DNA of 64,000 nt from Candidatus Babeliales bacterium. Lineage in GTDB: Bacteria > Babelota > Babeliae > Babelales > Chromulinivoraceae. Under the pieces are notes generated by a model. It was not told where the DNA came from, ran no database searches, and saw only the letters and a list, made by a program, of their open reading frames with translations. Shown here in pieces: positions 40,116-49,786 of this stretch. Numbering within the stretch: position 1 is the stretch's first letter; every line of letters begins with the position of its first letter. The DNA is taken from positions 118,724 through 182,723 of the forward strand of contig JAGOSF010000002.1 of the NCBI GenBank assembly GCA_018062405.1. Reading direction: 5' to 3'. The translations under genes were made by a program, and so were the position numbers.

Positions 40116-41594
40116 ATGAATTTTTTTTCACTCAATTTTCAAAAAATAAAGAAAAATTTAATCGTCATCGCTCTATTTTTTAGCACCATGACGCAAGCTC
40201 TCAATCAAAGTACCAACCAAACCTTTATGTTTCCAAAAGAAATTTTTGGAAGTTATGCTATGGAACAAGCTTCCTGGCACAACATCCTCTACAATAAATA
40301 TAGTCATGGTGCTGCATTACAAGCTTATGGCTATGCACAAGGATCGATCCCGACCAACACAGCATCAGAATATTTTTCATTCGATTATCTACCTCAATTA
40401 ATGGTGCAAAGTGGAACACCAGAAAATTATGATGTCGAAACATTTACACGAAACATTTTAGGTGCATGGATTGGAATCGAAGGTGATGAAAATTTTTCTG
40501 GTAGCTATTCTTTAACTCCACAGCAGTCGCAATATGGTGCAACAATTGCCTTCAGCCAAGATTTAAGCAAATATTTTGATGTTGCTTATTTACGAAACAG
40601 CTCATTCACCCTATCGATTCCTATTGTTGCTATCAAAAATCAACTCGTTTTTCAAGGTAGTCCAACAATTCTCAATGCGCTCCAAGGTGGAAATTGGATG
40701 ACCATGAACCTGACAGAATCATGGCAATATCTGATTTTAAATGAAGAAATTCAAGAATCAACACAGCTGACCAACATGAAGATACAGTTTGGAAGTAAAT
40801 ATGAAAGTGATGATGATGTTCAAATCGCAACAACTTCATTTTTAACATTACCTTTTGTGCAGTCAGTGTCGAATGAAGTTTTATTCCAACCAGCTTTTGG
40901 TTACAATGGTCATATCGTTTTAGGGTCTGGCGTTGTTTTTCAATTTCCTTTAACCAGGTCACAAGACAGACTGACCAGAATCTGCTTTTTTGCTGGTTTA
41001 GAAAATAAGTTTTTATTTGGTAACAACCAAGAAAGAACGGTAGAAATCGACGGTAAACCTTACTCTCGCTATATGCCATTGTATGATCGTTACACAGATT
41101 CTATGGTTCCAGGGGTGAACGTTTTTACCAAAAACTGTCTTGTCGAACCTTTTAACATCATCGATTTTATTGCAGGATTTCGTTATAAATATATCGACTG
41201 CATTGGAGAAATTGGTTATGAATTATGGGGACACGACACCGAAAGAATCACCATCAACGATACGAATCCATGGCAAGAAAACCGTTATGGCATAGCAAAT
41301 ATTAATGGGCAAGGCGAACTTGACCCAACAATTAAAACAGCAAGTAGAAGTACCATCAACTATGTTGTTCCAGACATTGAATCAAATAAATATATCAAAG
41401 CTTCTCAGTTAAACATGGTAACTGGAGCTTCACGAGCAACACTCGTTCACCGAGCATACATGTCATACGGCTATGGTAAAAAGACCGGAACTGTCGATTA
41501 TATTATAAATCTAGGGCTCTTTATCGAAGTTGTGCAAAACAACGCTGCATTCTCAAATTTTGGAGGATGGCTCAAGACAGGTGCAACCTTCTAA
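40116..41594 (+). CDS. Predicted outer-membrane beta-barrel protein
   Basis: The protein has 492 residues with a signal peptide ending near QALNQ (about 28). The mature part is rich in alternating strands, Gly, Tyr and Asn, has no long hydrophobic helix, and ends in Phe (GGWLKTGATF), as BamA substrates do. A middle section (about 130-200) looks like strands with SFTLSIPIVAIK. I cannot name a family. Barrels of this size often are porins. The start has AGGA well placed (GTAAGGACCTGTAG). A terminator follows. Confidence 0.6.
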   Translation: MNFFSLNFQKIKKNLIVIALFFSTMTQALNQSTNQTFMFPKEIFGSYAMEQASWHNILYNKYSHGAALQAYGYAQGSIPTNTASEYFSFDYLPQLMVQSGTPENYDVETFTRNILGAWIGIEGDENFSGSYSLTPQQSQYGATIAFSQDLSKYFDVAYLRNSSFTLSIPIVAIKNQLVFQGSPTILNALQGGNWMTMNLTESWQYLILNEEIQESTQLTNMKIQFGSKYESDDDVQIATTSFLTLPFVQSVSNEVLFQPAFGYNGHIVLGSGVVFQFPLTRSQDRLTRICFFAGLENKFLFGNNQERTVEIDGKPYSRYMPLYDRYTDSMVPGVNVFTKNCLVEPFNIIDFIAGFRYKYIDCIGEIGYELWGHDTERITINDTNPWQENRYGIANINGQGELDPTIKTASRSTINYVVPDIESNKYIKASQLNMVTGASRATLVHRAYMSYGYGKKTGTVDYIINLGLFIEVVQNNAAFSNFGGWLKTGATF

Positions 41595-41612
41595 AAAGCT
41601 ATTTAATCGCAA

Positions 41613-41650
41613 AAAAGCCGCTTGAATTAGCAAGCGGCTTTTCTTTTTCT
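41613..41650. terminator. Intrinsic terminator, bidirectional
   Basis: AAAAGCCGCTTG pairs with CAAGCGGCTTTT around a six-base loop and T runs follow. It lies between the barrel gene and groEL, which converge. Confidence 0.9.
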
Positions 41651-41671
41651 AAAACTAGTTACAAAGCTTTA

Positions 41672-43315
<1,644 letters not shown>

Positions 43316-43346
43316 CTAACCCTTAATCTTATTATTTTTAAATCTA

Positions 43347-43634
43347 TTATTGTTCTATGATACCTAAAATGTCTTCTTCTTTAAGCACCATAAACTTATC
43401 CCCTGCAGCAATCCCAGAAAATTTGCCAAAGAAAACAACATCGCCGATGTGTACTTGCATTGGAATTATAGTTCCGTTGCTATTGTGTTTACCAGGGCCT
43501 GTTGCAAGAACTTTAGCTGTTTGAGTTTTTTCTTTTGCTGCATCTGGAATAAAGAGCCCACCAGCTGTTTTTTCATTTTTTTCAATAAGCTCAACCCAAA
43601 CATGATTACCAAGTGGGCGTAATTTTTGAAACAT
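43347..43634 (-). CDS. groES: Co-chaperonin GroES
   Basis: The protein has 95 residues. It begins FQKLRPLGNHVWVELIEKNE and has the mobile loop EKTAGGLFIPDAAKEK that binds GroEL, then the beta core. A very strong ribosome site (GAGGAGG) precedes the ATG. It heads the groESL operon behind a promoter that overlaps an inverted repeat. Confidence 0.97.
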   Translation of the reverse strand: MFQKLRPLGNHVWVELIEKNEKTAGGLFIPDAAKEKTQTAKVLATGPGKHNSNGTIIPMQVHIGDVVFFGKFSGIAAGDKFMVLKEEDILGIIEQ

Positions 43635-43716
43635 ATTGCCTCCTCATGAGATTAAAAAATGATTATGAAATTCGATTTCGATTTGCGTTTTCTGTAGATT
43701 TTATTGAATAAAAATA

Positions 43717-43764
43717 GGTAAGATACCTATAAATTTAGTATATCTTACCCCATATAAAATTCAA
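43717..43764 (-). promoter_or_regulatory. groESL promoter overlapping a non-CIRCE inverted repeat
   Basis: On the minus strand TTGAAT (43764-43759) and TATACT (43742-43737) are 16 bases apart. The inverted repeat GGTAAGATA/TATCTTACC (43749-43741 and 43725-43717) covers the -10 box and the predicted start. A nested perfect repeat ATAGGTA/TACCTAT lies at 43714-43730. The classic CIRCE box (TTAGCACTC and its complement) is not present. The same stem followed by TATTTTTATT could instead end transcription of the upstream gene. Confidence 0.5.
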
Positions 43765-43788
43765 CGTTTGATAACAACCGACTTGAAT

Positions 43789-44001
43789 TTAAAGCAACTC
43801 TTCATCGTCTTCAAGATCGAACTCATCATCCTCATCTTCGTCATCTTCACCACAACAACAATTATCGCAATCATCTTCTTCTTCTTCGAAATCAATACCA
43901 GGCTCGCAGGTACAAATACCTTGGCAATCGCATGATTCAACTTCTGGACAATCGCCATCTTTACAATCTAGTTCTTCTTTTTCGTTATATGGCATCTTCA
44001 T
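43789..44001 (-). CDS. Small acidic, Cys-rich protein
   Basis: The protein has 70 residues with ten cysteines (Cys13, 18, 24, 26, 30, 32, 45, 48, 49, 50) and a C-terminal half made mostly of Asp and Glu. No signal peptide is seen. AAGGA lies 6 bases before the ATG. The start overlaps the end of the VOC gene by 17 bases, so the two form an operon ahead of groESL. Clustered Cys with acids suggests metal binding, but this is inference. A shifted minus-strand frame of 65 residues over the same bases is a shadow. Confidence 0.6.
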   Translation of the reverse strand: MKMPYNEKEELDCKDGDCPEVESCDCQGICTCEPGIDFEEEEDDCDNCCCGEDDEDEDDEFDLEDDEELL

Positions 44002-44413
44002 TTTGATCCTTTTGAGCTTGCTTACTTACTAAATCTTTCACTTTATCCAAGGTTGGTTGATACAAATCTAAAACGTTTCCGCCAACATCTTTAAACCCAA
44101 TCATCACCCCATGTACAGCAACAACAGGTTCATTTAAAAATGTCACTTTATCTTTTAAAGATTCATACAGTTTCAATAAATCATCTTTTACTTCAAGAAC
44201 GATTCCTGTGCGGAAATTATCTTGCTCTTCAGATATTGGGCATAATCCAAATTTAACACATCCCAAATCAAATTCAGCCCATTTATTCTCTAAATGAAAT
44301 CTTAAAGGGAGCTTTAAGACATCTCTATAAAATTCTACAGCCTTACCTAAATCATGCTGCATAACAATAACCATACCAACCTTAATTGGACCATGTTCCA
44401 TAAATTGCTCCAA
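43985..44413 (-). CDS. Glyoxalase/VOC superfamily protein
   Basis: The protein has 142 residues. It shows the paired beta-alpha-beta-beta-beta units of the vicinal oxygen chelate fold: MQHDLGKAVEFYRDVLKLPL at the start and VHGVMIGFKDVGGNVLDLYQP near the end. Members use a metal for isomerase, dioxygenase or resistance reactions; some bind antibiotics. The specific reaction is not clear. It shares an operon with the Cys-rich protein. Confidence 0.8.
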   Translation of the reverse strand: MEQFMEHGPIKVGMVIVMQHDLGKAVEFYRDVLKLPLRFHLENKWAEFDLGCVKFGLCPISEEQDNFRTGIVLEVKDDLLKLYESLKDKVTFLNEPVVAVHGVMIGFKDVGGNVLDLYQPTLDKVKDLVSKQAQKDQNEDAI

Positions 44414-44571
44414 AAATAAACCATAAAAATTATCTAACTTACTGTATCATACTGAAAAAAATGTTGAAGAGCCAATCTTATGTATTTTAATTAAAAACTA
44501 AATTATTGCTTTTAAGAAAGGTTTTTTATTACAATTATTTCAGACAGAAAACCATAAAAAAAGGATGAAAG

Positions 44572-45009
44572 ATGCGTAAATTTTACCAAAACATGATCTG
44601 GAGAGATAAACTCATTAAAATGCGAGAAGAAAAAGGAGCTATTGTTCACGTTATACCATTAGCTCATGCCGAATTTAAAGAAGAACTTGGCATGAAGTTA
44701 CTCCAAGAAGCTAACGACGTCTACGCCGCAGATACCCATGATAAAATGGTTGACGAGATCGTTGACGTTCTTGAAGCCATCGATTGTCTTTTAGATTTCC
44801 ATGGCATTCCAAAAGAAGAAATCATCGCGCTCAAAGCTAAAAAGCTTGCTGAGTTTGGTTCTTACACAGACCACAGACTTGTTGATTATGTAGAATATCC
44901 AGTTGGCAGTGCAGAAGAAAAACATTGCTTAGATAATCCTGATAAATTCCCAGAATTAGATGATGAAGAAGTTGATGGCGAACATTCGATCAATACCTGC
45001 TGCAAATAA
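44572..45009 (+). CDS. MazG-like / all-alpha NTP pyrophosphatase family protein
   Basis: The protein has 145 residues. The pattern WRDKLIKMREEKG, then KLLQEANDVYAAD and DEIVDVLEAIDCLLDFHGI, matches the helical NTP pyrophosphatases: acids in the second and third helices bind Mg2+. Such proteins remove non-standard nucleotides or act as phosphoribosyl-ATP pyrophosphohydrolase-like enzymes. The acidic, Cys-containing tail (DDEEVDGEHSINTCC) is unusual. AAAAAGG precedes the ATG. A terminator follows. Confidence 0.72.
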   Translation: MRKFYQNMIWRDKLIKMREEKGAIVHVIPLAHAEFKEELGMKLLQEANDVYAADTHDKMVDEIVDVLEAIDCLLDFHGIPKEEIIALKAKKLAEFGSYTDHRLVDYVEYPVGSAEEKHCLDNPDKFPELDDEEVDGEHSINTCCK

Positions 45010-45031
45010 TACTTCTCAGACATTCAAACAC

Positions 45032-45066
45032 AAAAAGAGCTTATGTCTATAACATAAGCTCTTTTC
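45032..45066 (+). terminator. Intrinsic terminator
   Basis: AAAAGAGCTTATG pairs with CATAAGCTCTTTT, with further T residues. Confidence 0.88.
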
Positions 45067-45241
45067 TTATTAAAATACCTTTGAGTAAAGGGTTATAAAT
45101 AGTTGAATAAAATCAAATTTACTTTAAGCTTGCATATATATTTAAAACATCTGTTCTTCCACATATTTTCATTATAAAAAACAACCTACCACATCGTAGG
45201 AATTTTTACTTTGATCTTACCCCTTTCTTTTGGACCCTTTC

Positions 45242-45607
45242 ATGAACATGCCTTCTTACAAAGTTTTCTTCACGTTTTTTTGCATAACTTTTATGAATAA
45301 TATTTCTGCAAGTTTTCTGTTTAATGATACATTCTTACGATCTCTTACAAAAACAATGCAAGAATCTAGTCTACAAGCAGAAGCTCATAAAATTGCAAAT
45401 GCTTATAAAGAAAGAGGCGAACTTGATCGAAAAAGTATTCATGGCGAAACTTGCCTAGAAGAAGCTGTGAAAAGTGAAAATTTGCCAATAATTCAAGCTT
45501 TTCTTGCAGCTGGAGCTCAGGACAAAAATAATAAAGCTTGGGATCTTGCCAAAAACAGTCCCGAAATTAAAAATATATTTTTAAAGTATAAAAGAAAATC
45601 AAATTAA
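45242..45607 (+). CDS. Exported ankyrin-type protein
   Basis: The protein has 121 residues from the ATG at 45242 (a TTG at 45230 is also in frame). A signal peptide (YKVFFTFFCITFMNNISASF) leads to a helical stretch and about one and a half ankyrin-like repeats, HGETCLEEAVKSENLPIIQAFLAAGA then the next loop. Ankyrin repeats bind other proteins and are common in bacteria that live in protists. It lies just before another ankyrin-like gene. No good ribosome site is seen. Confidence 0.6.
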   Translation: MNMPSYKVFFTFFCITFMNNISASFLFNDTFLRSLTKTMQESSLQAEAHKIANAYKERGELDRKSIHGETCLEEAVKSENLPIIQAFLAAGAQDKNNKAWDLAKNSPEIKNIFLKYKRKSN

Positions 45608-45699
45608 GATTTTCTAAATTTTTATATTGACGACGACCTGATTATTTGCAACCTTCTACAAAGCGAAATAAAGAACCTCTATCAAAAATCTTATGTATC

Positions 45700-46107
45700 A
45701 TGGCAAAACGTTCAGTTTGTGTCGGTCTTTTTCTCTATATGATGATGCATGCCATTGCTGCCTGTGACCTATCACCAGAAAATTCAAATCAACAAGACTC
45801 TCTTGGCAACACTCTTTTACACCGTGCAGCTTTAATTTCAGACACAGTAACAATTCGCATTTTAATGAACAGGCCTGAAGTAAACCCAACGCTTAAAAAT
45901 CTCGATGGTAAAACCGCCTACTCTTTAGCTTTTACTCTTTTTCAACAACCCCCTTATGAAAAAATCAAAGCTGATATCGCCAATCTACTTGCAAAACATC
46001 TTGCATCTTACAGGATTAAACATCCGATAAAAATTCAAGAAACTCCAATAAATCAGACTGTTATTGTAAAATATGAAAAATTATATAAAATATTTCGAAA
46101 TAAATGA
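45700..46107 (+). CDS. Exported ankyrin-repeat protein
   Basis: The protein has 135 residues from the ATG at 45700; a TTG at 45646 would add 18 residues ahead of the signal peptide and is less likely. The signal peptide is MAKRSVCVGLFLYMMMHAIAA. Two ankyrin-like units follow, with GNTLLHRAALISDTVTIRIL and DGKTAYSLAF. A basic tail ends the protein. The stop overlaps the next start by four bases (ATGA), so the two genes are coupled. Confidence 0.65.
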   Translation: MAKRSVCVGLFLYMMMHAIAACDLSPENSNQQDSLGNTLLHRAALISDTVTIRILMNRPEVNPTLKNLDGKTAYSLAFTLFQQPPYEKIKADIANLLAKHLASYRIKHPIKIQETPINQTVIVKYEKLYKIFRNK

Positions 46108-46538
46108 AAAAATACTACCTTATTACTTTATTGATTATAAGCAATGCAATCTCATCTGATATACCACCAGCTGACAGACAACTATCAGAACAAAATATCC
46201 TAGAAGAGAAATTATTAAACCATCCTACAATGAGATTTATATCTCAAGCAATTATGAACCATGACTTGCCTCATACAATTTCATGTATCACACCAGATGG
46301 CGAATTCTTCTGCCCTGAATCCTGTACAGAACACCTCAAATTAGATGTTATACGACTAGCACTTTTCAAGAAGGAAGAGCTTGAGAAGGAACTTACAAAA
46401 GTTGATATTGGTTACATACACCACACTCAACCTAATTTAATAACAACTGCCCGAACAAATTTTTCTAATGCCCAAGAAATTTATAATATTGTAAAGAAAG
46501 CTGCTCTTCACGAAAGAACAAAAGCTACAACGCGTTAG
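46104..46538 (+). CDS. Small exported protein of unknown function
   Basis: The protein has 144 residues with a signal peptide (MKKYYLITLLIISNAISS). The mature part is mainly helical and holds three cysteines in ISCITPDGEFFCPESC, which could form disulfides. I recognise no domain. Its start overlaps the stop of the ankyrin gene by four bases, so it is probably made with that protein. Confidence 0.6.
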   Translation: MKKYYLITLLIISNAISSDIPPADRQLSEQNILEEKLLNHPTMRFISQAIMNHDLPHTISCITPDGEFFCPESCTEHLKLDVIRLALFKKEELEKELTKVDIGYIHHTQPNLITTARTNFSNAQEIYNIVKKAALHERTKATTR

Positions 46539-46547
46539 CTACCAACA

Positions 46548-47705
46548 TTAGAACGCTTTGATTAATTCCTGAGACAACCTTCTTACCCATTTTTCAGAAC
46601 ATGGTTGATACCTACGTGCAATGCGAGAATTTAATAACACCATAAATTCATAAGCGCTGCCGCCATAACAATCAACAAGATCGTTGATCGTAATCTGCTG
46701 ATCTCCAGATTTGCCAATTAACACAACCTCATCACCACAAAAAGCCTCTGAATCGCCGATATTAACCATCATCTGATCCATGCAAATATTCCCAACAAGC
46801 GGATGTTTTTTGCCATGGATAAGCACAAAACCTTTGTTCGAAAGTGATCGTGGGTAACCATCGCCATACCCAATTGGTAAGGTCACCACGCGAGTATTTT
46901 CTGGTGTTTTCCACGTTAAACCATAGCTTACACCAAGGCCTTGCAAAACAACTTTAAAATAGACAATCCGTGCATACAAAGACATCACTGGTTCAAGAGC
47001 GACTAATGATTTCATCCAGGATTGTGGATAAACACCAAAGAGCATGATTCCTGGACGAACCATATCAAAATATGCCTCTGGTAACTGAATAATTGCTCCA
47101 GAATTTGCCATGTGACGCAAAGGCATTGCATAGCCATGCTGAGGGAAAAATTGAGTAACCTTATCAAATCGAGCACATTGTTCACGAGCGTAGGTCAAAT
47201 CTTGATCATCAGATGTTGCAAAATGAGACGCAACGCCGACAAGTTCTATAGAAAGTAAACTTTTTGCCGCAATAAAGAACTGTTCAACATTGGTATAGCG
47301 AACACCAATTCGACCAAGGCCAGTATCGATCTTTACATGGACTTTTGCTTTTTTGCCATATCTACCAGCACACGCATCAATTGCCAACAGTTTATCAATT
47401 GAAGATGCCATAATTTCAATATCATATTCTAAAAATAAAGGAACCTGTTCAATCATCACACCGCCAAGCACTAAAATTGGTAACGTGATCCCAGCTTTTC
47501 TTAAGGTAATCGCTTCTTCGATCAAAGCAACACCAAAATAATTAACCCCTAATGATTGTAAGAAAAGAGAACATTCAACAATTCCATGACCATAAGCATT
47601 TGCTTTCACAATTGCCATAATCATAGCTTTGCCAATTTTTTGTTGAATAACAGACACGTTATAAGCAAGAGCATTAAAACTAATAATGCCGTATCGAGAT
47701 TCCAT
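46548..47705 (-). CDS. alr: Alanine racemase
   Basis: The protein has 385 residues. The PLP-binding motif AIVKANAYGHG has Lys34; the fold is a TIM barrel followed by the beta domain with VVTLPIGYGDGYPRSLSNKG and GNICMDQMMVNI. The catalytic Tyr is probably in VSYGLTWKTP near 272. It makes D-alanine for peptidoglycan, in line with ftsI in this window. The stop lies 9 bases from the convergent small gene. Confidence 0.96.
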   Translation of the reverse strand: MESRYGIISFNALAYNVSVIQQKIGKAMIMAIVKANAYGHGIVECSLFLQSLGVNYFGVALIEEAITLRKAGITLPILVLGGVMIEQVPLFLEYDIEIMASSIDKLLAIDACAGRYGKKAKVHVKIDTGLGRIGVRYTNVEQFFIAAKSLLSIELVGVASHFATSDDQDLTYAREQCARFDKVTQFFPQHGYAMPLRHMANSGAIIQLPEAYFDMVRPGIMLFGVYPQSWMKSLVALEPVMSLYARIVYFKVVLQGLGVSYGLTWKTPENTRVVTLPIGYGDGYPRSLSNKGFVLIHGKKHPLVGNICMDQMMVNIGDSEAFCGDEVVLIGKSGDQQITINDLVDCYGGSAYEFMVLLNSRIARRYQPCSEKWVRRLSQELIKAF

Positions 47706-47857
47706 ACAAGCCTTCTATAATTGATTTCTTTCTTGGTGATTTCAATAATTATAGCCGATTGTTATTTTTTATACACGACAGTTTATATCTTTCACAACAG
47801 TTTTTCAGCTTGCATCATCTGGAATTTCTTGTATCTGTAAGCCCTCAATATCTTCAA

Positions 47858-48238
47858 TTATTTGTGATTTTTGAATTGAAGACCCTCGTTAGCTTTAACC
47901 CAACCGGACCTGTTTGATTGCCGATCTGTTGCCGGTGGCAAAGTCTCATCATCTTTATCATAAGATGAACATCGAGACAAATCCAAAATCGGTATCGGAC
48001 GAATCGGTTTCGGATGAATAAGTTCTTCAGATCTATTTTTTGGTGCATTTTTTACTGGAATAACTAACGGGTCATCATCAGATTCTTCTGAAGAAGATGA
48101 GATATAACCTGAATTTTCTGAAACTTCTGGTAATCCTTGAAAACCGCCTTTAGATCTCTTTAAAGATGCAGATAATGTTGAGCTTAAAACCATCACAACA
48201 AATCCAAAACTTACCATCATAAATCGATTTCCCATCAT
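47858..48238 (-). CDS. Small exported protein, probably disordered, unknown function
   Basis: The protein has 126 residues from the ATG at 48238. AAAGGGTGG lies directly before it, so the GTG five codons earlier is not the start. The signal peptide is MMGNRFMMVSFGFVVMVLSST. The mature part is rich in Ser, Glu, Asp and Pro (SSSSEESDDD) and likely disordered. It shares the first residues MMGxRF and the ribosome-site arrangement with the next gene upstream. Confidence 0.5.
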   Translation of the reverse strand: MMGNRFMMVSFGFVVMVLSSTLSASLKRSKGGFQGLPEVSENSGYISSSSEESDDDPLVIPVKNAPKNRSEELIHPKPIRPIPILDLSRCSSYDKDDETLPPATDRQSNRSGWVKANEGLQFKNHK

Positions 48239-48333
48239 CCACCCTTTCGACACAACAGTACAACTATTTCTTATCAGGCAAGACGATACTCCTATTTTTT
48301 TATAAAAGCTAGAGTCTATGAATTTTCATTCTA

Positions 48334-48681
48334 TTATTTTCTAACTGGGCTTGCAGAACGCCCAAAAACCTTAACCGCCTGAGCTCGATCGAGACCAGAA
48401 TTTTCATAGAGCGTGCCATTATCACCAATTAAAGCTATTCGCCTTACCCCAGGACAAAAATTCCTATCTTTGACATCTTCACCTTTTGGCAATTTAATAA
48501 CAATCATATTTTCTTCAACATCCTTATTTTCTTCCATAATCTTTTCACAAAATTTAGCTGGCAATGAATTAACTCGACCGCGACGAGATAAATTTTTTTG
48601 ACCTTTATCCTCTGCAGTAAAAATTAATGATCCAAAACCAATCAACAAAACACCGACAAACACAAAACGCTTCCCCATCAT
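48334..48681 (-). CDS. Small exported protein of unknown function
   Basis: The protein has 115 residues from the ATG at 48681, which has AAGGGG before it. The signal peptide is MMGKRFVFVGVLLIGFGSLIF. The mature part is charged with two Cys. The start region (GGGGAGCATGATGGG) resembles that of the gene at 47858, so both may come from one ancestor or share a leader cassette. I recognise no domain. Confidence 0.5.
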   Translation of the reverse strand: MMGKRFVFVGVLLIGFGSLIFTAEDKGQKNLSRRGRVNSLPAKFCEKIMEENKDVEENMIVIKLPKGEDVKDRNFCPGVRRIALIGDNGTLYENSGLDRAQAVKVFGRSASPVRK

Positions 48682-48742
48682 GCTCCCCTTCAACACAATA
48701 GCAAAATATTATTTGAGATCAATTCAGTTATTTTTATACAAG

Positions 48743-49069
48743 TTAAGGTTTGGATGTATAGTGCAGCCTAAAAGCTACAACAAACGTGATTACTGATTCT
48801 CTTCTGTCAATTAAGCCAAGCCGCTGAGCAAGTTTTAAATTTTCATGTGAAGGCAAAAAAGACCGACGACATTTTTTAGATTTTTTTAATAATTCTTTTT
48901 CTTTTTCACTCATATCTTTTGCTCTAATTATGTTGAGATTAGAATCATTTACGACCCTCACAAAAGAAGCGTTCAATGATCGATTTGGAATATTACTTGG
49001 ACCACCAGATGAAAACATTTGATAAAAATTAATCAGACAAGCAACTAACAGGACCAACTGTTTGTTCAT
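48743..49069 (-). CDS. Small exported protein of unknown function
   Basis: The protein has 108 residues with a signal peptide (MNKQLVLLVACLINFYQMFS). The mature part begins SGGPSNIPNRSLNASF and has a charged helix (AKDMSEKEKELLKKSKKCRR). It is the third small exported protein in a row on the minus strand. No domain is recognised. AAAAGGGAT precedes the ATG. Confidence 0.5.
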   Translation of the reverse strand: MNKQLVLLVACLINFYQMFSSGGPSNIPNRSLNASFVRVVNDSNLNIIRAKDMSEKEKELLKKSKKCRRSFLPSHENLKLAQRLGLIDRRESVITFVVAFRLHYTSKP

Positions 49070-49269
49070 TGTGTATCCCTTTTCTATAATCTACAAATTC
49101 TATACCCCCAGAAATTAAGATATGAAAAATACAAATAAAATTACAAGATCTCATAAAAACCAAATTCATCTTTTACGAACAAACAAATAAAAACCAGAGA
49201 TTATTGACTATCTGAATCAGGTTTTTTTATACTACAAGAGATATATAAGATAATCGAGGGGGAATCATC

Positions 49270-49674
49270 ATGAAATATAAATATTTACTCTATTGCGTCA
49301 CATTATTATTTTGCACGCAACCAATAGCATCAAAAGTTTCGAACGATAGAATCAAGGCTTGGCTTGAACTTGGAGCTTTGCGGCAAAAAGTTGATAATAA
49401 CATCAAAAAATATACCAACCTGCAAGCTGAACTGAAGCAAGAAACCAATGCAATCTTACAACAAGGTATTGATGAAGCTGATGAATTAGCGCAGGATGAT
49501 CCGTACGCAGCCCTTGTGATGTATTACGATCTCAAAAAGTTACAAGATTCTGCCGTCACCACAAGTCTTGATATCGACGCTATTAATGAAAAATTTCAAG
49601 CTCTTAGTGATTATGTCACTAAAACTATCAAAGAGCTAGAAGCCATTCGTAGAAAGCATCTTCAGTTCCCGTAA
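49270..49674 (+). CDS. Exported helical (coiled-coil) protein
   Basis: The protein has 134 residues. A signal peptide (MKYKYLLYCVTLLFCTQPIAS) is followed by almost continuous helix with heptads (LRQKVDNNIKKYTNLQAELK). I know no family. GAGGGG lies 8 bases before the ATG. It is a single gene on the plus strand. Confidence 0.6.
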   Translation: MKYKYLLYCVTLLFCTQPIASKVSNDRIKAWLELGALRQKVDNNIKKYTNLQAELKQETNAILQQGIDEADELAQDDPYAALVMYYDLKKLQDSAVTTSLDIDAINEKFQALSDYVTKTIKELEAIRRKHLQFP

Positions 49675-49786
49675 CCTCAAAAAGCTCTCAATACTACCTT
49701 TCAATCGTAATATTTCATTTACAGTTTTTTTAAAAAAAAGTAGCCTAAACTATATTTAAAAAAAACGTAGGCAAAGGAAATGTTAC

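Noticed and set aside
43347..43770. CIRCE element upstream of groES
   Set aside because: The TTAGCACTC-type arms are not present; only an unrelated inverted repeat is seen.
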